Below are positions 48,990 to 57,901 of a DNA stretch of 64,000 bases, piece by piece. The notes beneath the pieces are model-generated. The model searched no databases, was not told where the DNA came from, and saw only the letters and a program-made list of their open reading frames with translations. Both the position numbers and the translations under genes were made by a program. Position 1 is the stretch's first letter, and each line of letters begins with the position of its first letter. Source of the stretch: Paramacrobiotus metropolitanus (Eukaryota; Tardigrada; Eutardigrada; Parachela; Macrobiotidae); contig NW_026570227.1 of NCBI RefSeq assembly GCF_019649055.1, positions 2,170,001-2,234,000 of the forward strand. The letters run 5' to 3'.

Positions 48990-49505
48990 CGGCTTCCTAT
49001 TATTTCGTCCACCATTCATTTTGTCCACCATTCACTTTGTCCACCATTCATTTCGTCCACCATTCATTTTGTCCACCACTCACTTTGTCCACTAATTATT
49101 TACGCTATTAAACAGCAGAGAACCGTTTAAACCGAAAAAAAAACCATTAAAACCGAAGAAAATTATTACATAAGAAATCTACAATTACATAAGAATTACC
49201 TAAGAAACCCAAGAAATCCTACGAAAACCTAGAGCATTGTAATTGTCTTCAGCATAATGTTTGGTGCTGTAATAATGTTGCATAATGTTGTAATCGTTTC
49301 CTAAAAAAACCAATGAATAAGTTGCGGAAACGGGAAACCTAAGAAAACCTAAAGCACTGCAGTCGTTTTCAATACACTGTTGGCGGTTGCGTCGAACCTA
49401 CCGAAGTAGGTGCGGTAGGGTGAATCGAACCGTATGGTGGACAAAATGTACGGTGGACAAAATGAATGGTGGACGAAATGAGTGGTGGACAAAATGAAGG
49501 GACAC
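48990..49505. mobile_element. Element with iterated GTCCACCATTCATTTT ends
   Basis: The left end is GGCTTCCTATTATTTCGTCC followed by about six 16-bp units. The right end (49,434-49,497) has four units inverted and closes with AGGGACACG. The ends match the 27.2-28.7-kb element. The interior is a short AAGAAATCC/CCTAAGAAA tract plus unique sequence. Non-autonomous. Confidence 0.75.
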
Positions 49506-49549
49506 GATTGCCTTCAGTTATAATTTCTGCTGATATTATTATTATAAAG

Positions 49550-50190
49550 ACAATTCCTACACCGACGTTTTATTTACCCAACATCTCCTACACCGCTCGA
49601 CGTAGATTTTTCGACGATAGCTTAAAAAACGTCTAAATTCCTGTAGGGTGGCAAGAAGGTTTTCTTTTATCGTTATTTTCGCTTCCAAATTTCCGAAACT
49701 TTTGCGGAACGAATTTCGCTTATTGGCTGAATCAGAAACTACTGACGTCGAATAGGCGGAATGAGTTATTATTGCGAAGAAAATAACCATGGCAACATCT
49801 ACAGTACGAAATACCAACATATTATTGGAAACTGCTGTTACAGTAATAACGATGGGCGGAAACAGTAAACACAATGCGAATCCGACATGTTCAGATTATA
49901 CGAGTATCTTTGCATTTGCCAATTCGCATCATACAGCACTTACAAAAACGTAGCATCAAACGGTTGTTTTATAAAAGCGATTTAAGACAATTAGAAAATA
50001 CACAAAAACATTCTTACGGAAATTTCGCACAAAAACCTTTTAATTGTTTAAATTATAGTACTGATGATAAAAAAATGATAAATTTACGAAAATGCAGCAC
50101 CAAAAGATTGTCTTTATAGGAACGATCAGAGACAATTCAAAAATACACAAACCTATCCTTACGGAAGTTTCGCCCAAAAGTGTTTAATAT
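49550..50190. repeat. Local duplications (ACATCTCCTACACCGCTCGA block and a ~144-bp tandem pair)
   Basis: The 49,557-49,760 segment is related to 51,430-51,600 and loosely to 51,850-51,930 (GAACGAATTTCGCTTATTGG). A diverged ~144-bp tandem pair starts at 49,952 and 50,096 (AGCATCAAACGG / AGCACCAAAAGA). Open frames of up to 105 codons here show no recognised domain. Confidence 0.5.
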
Positions 50191-51375
50191 TTAAATTACA
50201 GCTATCGATAACAAAGAAATCCTGTAAATAGGCAATCAATTCCTGTTTCTCGGTAATTTTTGAGAACATTATGTCTGCTAGACAATCTGGCATACGGACA
50301 TTTTGGCAGATTAATTAGTATCCTAACTAATGCGGCACTAGAAACAAGTTTTCGGCAAAACTTTAGGTCATGCCTAGTTGTTCGTATGCCGAAAGAAGGG
50401 TACGGAAACAAGTTTTAAAAAAGTCACGTCAACAATTTTTAGTACACTTACTGTACTACTTAACAAGAAACTACTGGAAAATATGATAACGGCAATACGG
50501 AAAAAACAAAATTCCTGCAAAAGACTGATAAACATCAGCGTCAAATCTGTTAAAAACCTTTGATAATCTGAGCACCACTTAATCCTTTGAATATTCGGTG
50601 AAAGTTCGTGAAAAACGCTGCTGCATCTATTTTCAGAAGATGTTTCAAGGCGGAGAATTCTGCATTCGGTTATCGATATAAATATTTTTCGAATATGTTT
50701 TTTCGAATATATATTGAGGGATACCTTAATTAAAGACATTATCTTCGAAACTGAAACAAACTTTGAGTTTCATTAGCAAAAAACGAACACGAACAGTAAC
50801 AAGTAAATGTAAGTAAGTAATAATAATTAATAAACAACAATAATAATGACAATAAGATTAAAGTGAAATAAATTTTCCTAATTTAGGCAATTTAAATATT
50901 TCAATTAATGTACAGTGTACTTATATTGCCAAAAGAAATCGTTTATGGCCAACTCGCCGTAGCGTTAAGCCAATGCCGAAACTACGAAAATGTGGTTCAA
51001 ACGTCGTTTTGTTCTGTTTTTAAGAACTTGCTATTGTTTTCAAATTTAAACTTCCTAGGATACACGGTAGGAAACAGGTGTTCGCCAAACTGTAACAGTA
51101 CCTTCTTTAGGCAATCATCTATTTGCACGGAGATACTGTGGTTGCTGTTAATTCATCATTGTTGTGATCGTGAAAATAAGACTAAGTCAAACAAAAAAAT
51201 GTTCTAGCCAAATTAAATAACGGTTATTGTTTACAACAATTACGCCTGTTGCGGTAAAAATAGTTCATCCAGTATGGATGTTTTAAAGATTAATTTTTGT
51301 TTTTAAATATCGTAGATAATTTTTCGCTAGAAAAATTCAATTTTCTGTTTTTTACAGTTTCTACAAATTCTACGT
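50191..51375. other. No recognised gene
   Basis: AT-rich with several 60-120-codon frames on both strands. No domain, splice pattern or repeat that I recognise. Confidence 0.4.
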
Positions 51376-51378
51376 TTT

Positions 51379-51407
51379 GCAAACCGAGGCCGGAGACCGA
51401 GGTTTGC
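51379..51407. repeat. GCAAACCGAGG...CCGAGGTTTGC hairpin
   Basis: GCAAACC/GGTTTGC stem around a CGAGGCCGGAGACCGA loop. A partner of the same design lies at 52,589-52,617 (CTCAACC/GGTTGAG with CGAGGCCCGAGGCCGA). The two may mark the ends of a ~1.2-kb unit. Confidence 0.7.
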
Positions 51408-52099
51408 CTTGTATACACAAAGCTACTTCGCCGTTTTTTTTATCCAACATCTCCTCCTAATGCGTTCGACGGTAATTTTCGCACGATAGCTTAATAAACG
51501 CCTAAAATCATGTAGTTTGTCTCAACGCCTTTCGTTTTTCGATCTTTTCGATTTCCGAATTACGAAAGAGGAACAAAACGAATTTCGCTGATTGGCCGAT
51601 CATTAGAAATTAACATAGGATTGGCAAAGATGCGGAAGTTATCGAACCAAAACCGCTGACCATTAACATACAACTAGTACAATACTTTATGTGCCATATG
51701 CACCAGTATGCGCATAATACCGCGCGGCTGAATTGTAAAATATTTTGGAAATGTAAAAAATGCGGAAAGGCGTAATATAACAGGGAACTTCTGATACAAC
51801 TGCGAAGCGAAGCGAAGCAAAATTTTGTACAGTGCTTAAAACAACCATGTAGTTTGTCTCATTAAGGGTTCGTTTTTCCAGTTTTTTTCCTCTCCGTGTT
51901 ACGATACGGGTTCGAAACGAATTTTTGATTTCATTGGCGAAAAGAGGAAAAGGATAACTGTACCTTAACGGGCAAGGTACATACAAAAATTAACATAAGT
52001 AATTATTATTAAAAAGAAGGGAATTTGATGAGCACAATAAACGTCCCTGTAATCCGCGAATTTCCGACTGGAAGATATAATTTCCGATAGTGTTCTTGC

Positions 52100-52425
52100 C
52101 GGTGAGACAGAGGATAAGAGATTTTCGCCGGTCAGATAGAGAAGTACAGGGATTTTCGCCGGTAAGATGGAAGTACAGGGACTTTCGCCGGTCTGATGGA
52201 AGTACGGGGATTTTCGGCGGTCCGATAGAAGTACAGTGATTTTCGCCGGCCAGATAGAACTACAGGGATTTTCGCCGGTAAGATGGAAGTACAGGAATTT
52301 CCGCCGGTCAGATAGTAGTACAGGGATTTTCGCCGGCCAGATAGACGTACAGGGATTTTCGCCGGTCTGATGGAAGTACAGGAATTTCGCCGGTCAGATA
52401 GAAGTACAGAAATTTTTTGCTAATA
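52100..52425. repeat. ~31-bp minisatellite (TTTTCGCCGGTCAGATAGAA)
   Basis: About ten units of GATTTTCGCCGGTCAGATAG plus AAGTACAGG, with CGGC and TCTGATGG variants. Confidence 0.9.
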
Positions 52426-52588
52426 TGTTATTTGGCTCAACCTTCTTTGTAGACGACGGTTTTAGCGATGGCACTTCCATAAACAGAAGTATATGTAAAC
52501 ACGTCAGTTACACGTATTCCGATCAGTTAAATTCCGTTTCCTAAATCTTTATAAAACTACCACATTTCTTTCATCAGTACTAAAAATT

Positions 52589-52617
52589 CTCAACCGAGGC
52601 CCGAGGCCGAGGTTGAG
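52589..52617. repeat. CTCAACCGAGG...CCGAGGTTGAG hairpin
   Basis: Seven-base stem plus a GA-rich loop. Partner of the hairpin at 51,379. A short fragment of the A/B dispersed repeat (GGTTGTTTAGCAAC) follows at about 52,728-52,870. Confidence 0.7.
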
Positions 52618-53256
52618 CTTATATATTTAGTGATCACATAATTCACATTGAAAGGGCACAGTGTAAAGATAAAGATGTGTGTAGGCTTGTGTTATTATTA
52701 AATATCTGGACATATTCGTGCAATGCTGGGTTGTTTAGCAACAGAAGCGATTATTCCAAACCTCAATCCGTCGGGCATACTCATATTGCTGATTTCCCTG
52801 GCTGCCCGAAGGTAGTAGAGGGCGGTTTATCTACGCAATGGATCCAGTGTTATCATGTACGTAATGCGAAATTAATATTATACTTTCCGATTGCCTTACT
52901 GTTCAACGTAAGTCTCGAGTTTCGTGGAGTTTCACGGATACTTATTCTGCATATAGATATACATGTTCTGCAAATTCCAATCTATCAGCAGCATAGGCGT
53001 CCAGCGGCGCGCTCTGCGTTTTGTCAGCTACGATGTTATTTATTACGTCACCAAATTGCAATCTGTATATATATATAATTACAAGTACCAAATCTTAATA
53101 CCACTGAGTTGTGTATTCAGTTGCACAAATTAGATAATAAATAGAAGCGAGAAAACTTACGCGTGACTGTACTATATTAAAAGCGGTAGTATAGCAATAA
53201 AAGGTCACTAAAAGATAGTTTTAGTAATTTAGGAAAAAAATATAATGCTGCATCAT

Positions 53257-54429
53257 TTATTTGTCTTGCGAGCAAGACATCTCCGAATCCGATTCTCCTA
53301 CTGAACGCTCATCATCGGATTGGCTCATTTCCGAATCACTTTTGCCAATGGAATCTGCACGATCGTCATTGTGAACTTCCGGATGGTCACCTAAAAAACA
53401 ATGATAATGGGTTATTAAGTATTACCGTCATTGTATGTATTGTGGAACACAACAAAGTATTAACCATGGAGTGCTTCTTTAGCCTTATCAATATAGGATT
53501 CCAGGTTATCCATTGCATTGGAAATATCTTTTTCATTGTCACCTTGAGTCAGATATCGGTTAGCAACGAGCTTGCTGACCCGGGAAATTTCAGTTGCTAT
53601 GGGAACAAAGGATTCACATCCTACAGTAAAACGCAAGACTTTTATTTTCGAGCAGAGTAAATACAAACCATAACTTACCAATCGAAAATCTGGTCTTGTT
53701 CAACTTGGATTTCAGGTCAGCACAGGCGTCTGTCAGTTTAGTGATATGTTCGGCTCTACCGTCCCCGTAATTTATTACAGCATTGGATAAGTTGGACAAC
53801 TCTCCCCATAAAGCCAGATAGACTTTGGATCTGGCTTTGATTTCTGTCTTTAACAGATTTGCCACAGGAAGAACCTTACTGGCCGTGCCAATGTTAGTGC
53901 GCATATCCTTTTCCAGGAGCTTGGTTTCGTCTTTCTTCTGTTTGTTGTCAGCGATGATCTTATGTATTGGTTGGTAATCGGTTTTTGCATAATCTTTAAT
54001 TTCATCGATCCAATGTCCCTCACCAAATGCTGGCATGCTTTCTGGAAGGCATAATTGCAAATGCTGTTGAACCCCCTGAACGTGAAATTGTTCCATTGCC
54101 TGGGCAGCGTCGAGCAACTTCTTCAACAATAGAACGAGTGCCGTGAACAGCTTTTTCTGTTGGTGATGCAAATAAGCAAGATCGTAGGAGCTCTTCCGAA
54201 AGCGTCGTACCAGCTTTCCCTGCAACATAATCATATTGGCAGTTAGATGCGATATATAATACAGATATAACTTACTGTTTCAGTACGCCACTTCTCAGGT
54301 TGATTGCTCAGGCGCTTGGTGATGTATTTTGCTGTTTTATTGCGATAATCTTTGTTTCGGGTGTAGTCTATGCTGGCCCATTCTTGGAAATATTTGGGCA
54401 GCTTTGTAGAACGGGATTCGGCGGGGCAT
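53257..54429 (-). CDS. Spliced gene: helical protein with acidic Ser/Asp/Glu tail, family unknown
   Basis: Four exons are readable on the minus strand: 54,429-54,276; 54,219-53,679; 53,620-53,465; 53,390-53,257. The first two introns (56 and 58 bp) have GTAAGTTA donors and TTGCAG or CTGTAG acceptors. The third (74 bp) has a weaker GTTAAT donor, and if it is unused the protein ends at 53,460. The first exon starts mid-codon, so an upstream exon is missing. The product is mostly charged and helical, with a Lys/Leu-rich segment near the front of exon 2. It ends in a Ser/Asp/Glu-rich tail (SDSEMSQSDDERSVGESDSE). AATAAA overlaps the stop. I recognise no domain. It diverges from the 54,882 gene across two hairpins. 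It may belong to the Maverick or to the host. Confidence 0.6.
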
Positions 54430-54562
54430 CTAATGAAAAATAAAATGTATTATTTTCCAAAAATGTTTGACGCACGCTAACTTAACTGACAGAGTACTGT
54501 CTAAAATTCAAACTTGAAAAAAACTATTTCTTTAAATGCATCACATATTCCAAGCGTTTTTT

Positions 54563-54625
54563 TTGGAGCATCTTTCGTTTGCCTGTTTTACTAAAAAACA
54601 GGCAAATGAAGGATACTACAAAAAT
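54563..54625. repeat. Imperfect hairpin 1 (TTTGCCTGTTTT arms)
   Basis: Arms of about 23 bp, from AGCATCTTTCGTTTGCCTGT to its partner at 54,595-54,620, differ at three positions, all transitions. The arm sequence is related to hairpin 2, 190 bp to the right. Both lie between two divergent spliced genes. Confidence 0.75.
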
Positions 54626-54739
54626 TAATACTATGCTGTATTACACTTCTTGAAACTAAAGGACCTCGTTACTTTTAAAGTAAAAAAAATCAGCTATCAG
54701 ACAGAAAGGATCCAGCTGTTATTTATGTTTTATTGTGCA

Positions 54740-54825
54740 ATGTGTTTATTTCTGGAACACTTCTCGTTCGCCTGTTCGGTTTATTAAGCAGGCGTTACGG
54801 GAAGTGCTGCAAAAAGTAACACACT
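54740..54825. repeat. Imperfect hairpin 2 (CGTTCGCCTGTT arms)
   Basis: Longer arms (about 36 bp, several mismatches) share CACTTC..CGT..CGCCTG with their inverse, and share the GCCTGTT core with hairpin 1. Candidate origin, bidirectional promoter element or duplicated element end. Confidence 0.7.
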
Positions 54826-54881
54826 GAATTCCCTGTCAAGCGGATCAATAAAGAAAGAAAAATAAAGACAGAATAATCCAT

Positions 54882-55408
54882 ATGACTTGCATAGATAACT
54901 GTCATTTTGTCAATGAATTTATATATCCAATCACCAAGTTAAACGCTGGAACATGCTGGTCGACTTTAAAATACCCCGCCACAAATTCCAGCGCAACAAA
55001 ATGCTGCACGTTAGTTTGTTTATTTATACACGAGGTAATAGCAGTTTTTATGTGTACCAACCAGGCAGACGACGAACAAGCAGCCTCAAGAAACTGGTCC
55101 TCTTCCGAGTATAGTGATATGCTTAACCATGAACTGCCGGGAGATCCCGACGACTCCGGTAAGTGAATCTGGGTAGTTTATATTTTTTACGTTGACAACT
55201 CGAAATCCTGTAGGATATGAAACGGATTCGGACCGTTCCGACAGCTCCTATGAAACAGAAGAAGAAATTGGTAATTAAGGATATACATTTCGAAGGCATT
55301 AGAAAATCTCCTTTATACAAATTTCGACTTTCAGGCGACTGTGACTGTACCGAAGAGCAACGCGGGGTCAATGGAGAATGTCAAGTTGCCTGTCATGGAA
55401 AGTCTTGA
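54882..55408 (+). CDS. Spliced gene encoding an acidic Ser/Asp/Glu-rich protein, family unknown
   Basis: Exon 1 ends at 55,158 with a GTAAGTG donor. Intron 1 (55 bp) ends CCTGTAG. Exon 2 is 55,214-55,270. Intron 2 (64 bp, GTAATT donor, TTTCAG acceptor) leads to exon 3, 55,335-55,408. The frame is kept across both junctions. The first ~70 residues from the ATG at 54,882 are Cys-rich and unremarkable, so the true start is uncertain. The rest is strongly acidic (GDPDDSG|YETDSDRSDSSYETEEE, | marking the junction) and exon 3 is Cys-rich. The acidic part resembles the tail of the divergent gene at 53.3-54.4 kb in composition. The gene converges with the TBP-like gene, 32 bp away. Possibly an acidic regulatory protein, but that is speculation. 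Confidence 0.5.
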
Positions 55409-55440
55409 GGAAACGAAAAAAAGAAGAATCCGAGCACATT

Positions 55441-55956
55441 CTATTTAAAGAGATGCTGGAGCTCTTGATAAATTTCCGATAGGTGTTCAACTTTTTTAAC
55501 ACCCAATATATTGCATTTTCCACTATTAAAGATTACGCATGTGCCCTTTTTTAGCTTAACTGTCATTCCCGGAAATATTTCAGGTTCATAATATTTGTCT
55601 GCAGTTGAATGACCGATACTCTCCAAATTTTGTCGATTAATCTGACATGAACCAATTATGTTGACAACCTGATATTTGGTTATTCGTGCTCTCTTGTATC
55701 CCATAGCGACAAGCTTTCGACAAAAGTACCGTGCGTATTTTTTCGAGTCAGAAATCGTTTTTCCACCATTAATAGTTATTTTTCCGTTGCGATATAACTG
55801 ACAGTGGAATTTATTAGGAAAAATAACGCGCCACAAAAGGCAGGAAAACTTTTTTGGATTATATTCTGTGATAAAATTTCGGTTAGCATTAACGTATTCC
55901 AAATTAATTTCCTCATTCAACTCTGCAGTCGCAACAATATTTGTTATGTGAGCCAT
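55441..55956 (-). CDS. TATA-box-binding protein (TBP)-like core domain
   Basis: A 171-residue protein that is essentially just the two-repeat TBP saddle. Repeat 1 holds TNIVATAEL (5-13), EYNPKKF (31-37), NGKITINGGK (57-66) and KKYAR (72-76). Repeat 2 holds VNIIGSC (98-104), YEPEIFPG (123-130) and VIFNSGKCNILG (141-152). Three of the four DNA-kinking Phe positions are Phe (37, 128, 143) and the fourth is Tyr55. The paired Asn residues (6 and 99) are kept. Cellular TBP cores are very conserved; this one is far more divergent and lacks the variable N-terminus, which fits a virus-borne copy. No intron or stop. The start is taken at 55,956, because the longer frame begins only through a 67-bp duplication. 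It lies head-to-head with the packaging ATPase. It probably binds element promoters and recruits host transcription factors (inference). Confidence 0.88.
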   Translation of the reverse strand: MAHITNIVATAELNEEINLEYVNANRNFITEYNPKKFSCLLWRVIFPNKFHCQLYRNGKITINGGKTISDSKKYARYFCRKLVAMGYKRARITKYQVVNIIGSCQINRQNLESIGHSTADKYYEPEIFPGMTVKLKKGTCVIFNSGKCNILGVKKVEHLSEIYQELQHLFK

Positions 55957-56036
55957 GTATCCCAAAGTTATTAATTTCCTCATTCAACTCTGCAGTCGCA
56001 ACAATATTTGTTATGTGAGCCATGTATCCCAAAGTT
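55903..56036. repeat. 67-bp perfect tandem duplication spanning two start codons
   Basis: 55,903-55,969 is repeated exactly at 55,970-56,036. Each copy contains CCATG, in which a minus-strand ATG (TBP-like) and a plus-strand ATG (ATPase) overlap by two bases. The TBP-like gene now uses the left copy and the ATPase the right copy. Sixty-seven is not divisible by three, so the surplus starts run out of frame. Confidence 0.97.
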
Positions 56037-56708
56037 GGTTACGATCTCAGATTCCAGTGGCCTTTCGGTGCATTAATATGTGGTCCGACAATGAGCGGAA
56101 AAACACAATATGTTCTCAGAATGCTGAAAGGTAGTGCAATGGATGTTATGCCAACAAGAGTCGTAGTAGCTTATAGTCAATGGCAGGACTCTTATGAAGA
56201 AATTAGAAAAGTTTTTCCATCAGCAGAATTTATAAAGGGACTGCAAGGGGACCTCCTCGAAAACGAATACTTTTCCAAAACGGATAACAATCTTTTAATA
56301 ATTGACGATTTATCCGGTGAAATGGCAAAGAGTGAGCTAGCCACAAAATTATTCACACAGGGAATACACCACAGAAACTTATCTGTAATTTATATAACAC
56401 AGAATTTGTTTAAACAAGGCAAATCCAGTAGAAACATAACTTTAAATACGCAATACATTGTGCTATTTAAAAATGTGCGCGATAACAGTCAGCTTGATTA
56501 TTTATCACGGCAAACAGGATTTAAGCACTTGAAAAAAGCCTATAATAAAATTACATCAATCCCGTACGAGCCATTGGTTTTGGATTTAAAACCAAACCGC
56601 CCGGATTATTTACGAGTTAGATCACATGTTGTACAGGAGAATAAAGCCGACATCCAAACAGCAAGAATATATACGGATCCAAATTTCTGTGCCATACCAT
56701 CACCATGA
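56022..56708 (+). CDS. Maverick/adintovirus DNA-packaging ATPase (A32/FtsK-HerA type)
   Basis: 228 aa. Walker A is GPTMSGKT at residues 21-28, Walker B is NLLIIDD at 90-96, and a sensor-like ITQN lies at 125-128 after a beta strand. Order and length fit the small packaging ATPases of Polintons, adintoviruses and virophages, which pump genomic DNA into a preformed capsid. The start at 56,022 lies in the right copy of the 67-bp duplication. The stop overlaps the next start in the string ATGA. The frame is intact. It opens a plus-strand block of eight closely packed genes. Confidence 0.93.
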   Translation: MYPKVGYDLRFQWPFGALICGPTMSGKTQYVLRMLKGSAMDVMPTRVVVAYSQWQDSYEEIRKVFPSAEFIKGLQGDLLENEYFSKTDNNLLIIDDLSGEMAKSELATKLFTQGIHHRNLSVIYITQNLFKQGKSSRNITLNTQYIVLFKNVRDNSQLDYLSRQTGFKHLKKAYNKITSIPYEPLVLDLKPNRPDYLRVRSHVVQENKADIQTARIYTDPNFCAIPSP

Positions 56709-57034
56709 CCAGACATTTAAAGGAACTTGCGCCGTTTTTATTGTTTCTCTCGTCTCTCAATGCAAAAGATCGAAAAGCCGTGGCGAATCATTGCAACAAA
56801 AAGCATATTAAAGGGTTGGAAGAGTGCTGTTTAAATATTGTGAAAAACACTGTAAACTTGTCACCTGCTGATACCCAAATCTGTAGGCGCTGGAAGAGAC
56901 CTATACGATTATTGGCATTGCGTCGGTACCCTGTAAAATCCAAAAAAGCGCTCCTGACACAAAAAGGTGGTTTCCTTGGAGCTGTTCTTCCAGTGTTAGC
57001 TAGTGTACTAGCTGGTACTCTTAATGCTCAATAA
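56705..57034 (+). CDS. Small conserved Maverick protein with basic middle and hydrophobic Gly-rich tail
   Basis: 109 aa. A Leu-rich helical front (HLKELAPFLLFLSSL), a charged middle with Arg/Lys pairs, and a tail QKGGFLGAVLPVLASVLAG that looks membrane-active. The family recurs beside the packaging ATPase in invertebrate Mavericks/adintoviruses and is thought to be a small virion protein of the adenovirus pX/core kind. That role is inferred from shape and position. It overlaps the ATPase stop by 4 bases and ends 6 bases before the next gene. Frame intact. Confidence 0.75.
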   Translation: MTRHLKELAPFLLFLSSLNAKDRKAVANHCNKKHIKGLEECCLNIVKNTVNLSPADTQICRRWKRPIRLLALRRYPVKSKKALLTQKGGFLGAVLPVLASVLAGTLNAQ

Positions 57035-57040
57035 AAAACA

Positions 57041-57697
57041 ATGGAAGTGCATTACATTGTTCCGGAGCGAGACATTAAAAAGCGGGCAGCTGAACTCACT
57101 GTTTTGGAAGCTCCGCCCGAAGCACATAACATTTTATCGTTAGGTGACCTGACGGCAAAAATTCTGTCAAGTACAAACTTGAGCGAATGGCAAAAAGCAC
57201 AATTACTTAGCAAGAATTTAGAGCGCTTCATGGCATTAAAGCCACGAGCACTCCAAGAAGGCAATCCTTTGGACAATCTTCCTATAAATATAAACGATAC
57301 AGCTTCTGCGGTTTCATCGGCCCTAACCACCCCGTTGGCTGAGCACAAGAAGGTCAAAAGAAAAAGATCGCGAAACACTACGGCCACACCGAAACCACGG
57401 AGAAAAATCTACAAGAAAGCTCTATCGGATATTGATTCTGACAACGCGGGGTCGGACGGGTCAAGGGGATATGATACGGAGCCTCCGTTGTCGTATCTGG
57501 AGCCTATCGTGAAGATAAAACGCGGAAAGCGAGTGCTCGAACAATCAATGAACGAAACGAAAATATCGCCACAAAACAAATATCAAGCAGTAAGCCCAAA
57601 GAAACAAGTTCCCCGAAGGGGAGCTCGAGAGCGAGAACAGACAAAGTTTTTTATTCAAGGACAGGGTATTAAAGGCCGTTGGTTAAAAGTTTTGTGA
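57041..57697 (+). CDS. Conserved Maverick protein of unknown function, basic
   Basis: 218 aa. The N-terminal ~75 residues (ERDIKKRAAELTVLE; SLGDLTAKILSSTNLSEWQK) look helical. The middle is a Lys/Arg/Ser-rich, probably disordered linker with patches KRKRSRN and KPRRKIYKK. The C-terminus is compact (RRGAREREQTKFFIQGQGIK), of a kind seen at the end of equivalent genes in other Mavericks. The basic patches suggest nucleic-acid binding or a core protein (inference). It sits between the small tail protein and the integrase, the usual place for this gene. Confidence 0.6.
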   Translation: MEVHYIVPERDIKKRAAELTVLEAPPEAHNILSLGDLTAKILSSTNLSEWQKAQLLSKNLERFMALKPRALQEGNPLDNLPININDTASAVSSALTTPLAEHKKVKRKRSRNTTATPKPRRKIYKKALSDIDSDNAGSDGSRGYDTEPPLSYLEPIVKIKRGKRVLEQSMNETKISPQNKYQAVSPKKQVPRRGAREREQTKFFIQGQGIKGRWLKVL

Positions 57698-57699
57698 AA

Positions 57700-57901
57700 A
57701 TGTCTGGCTGTGTACCTTTAAATTTAAATTTCGGGCAAGGGATGAAACTTGAACTGTGTTTCATCTTGTTGCTCTGATGACAGCGACGAAAATAAAATAG
57801 AAGACTCTTCTAAAGCCGTAGAAAAACCGAACGTACCAGTCAAATTCGACCAGCCTGTTTCCAATGGATCAACACTACCTCAACCCGAGCGCACTGAGTA
57901 G
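57700..57901 (+). pseudogene. Probable broken short gene upstream of integrase
   Basis: An ATG at 57,700 opens 25 codons (MSGCVPLNLNFGQG...) and stops at 57,776-57,778. A different frame, without its own ATG, then stays open to 57,901 and encodes an acidic stretch (SDDSDENKIEDSSK). Together these look like a ~65-residue gene with one frameshift near 57,760, overlapping the integrase start. No family recognised. It could instead be a 5' extension of the integrase transcript. Confidence 0.3.

Noticed and set aside
49557-50739. 105- and 121-codon minus-strand frames
   Set aside because: Local duplicates of the first carry stops; no domain or codon pattern supports coding.
55441-55983. Host TBP gene or a longer TBP-like start at 55,983
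   Set aside because: Far too divergent for a cellular TBP, and no introns. The extra N-terminal residues come from the 67-bp duplication.
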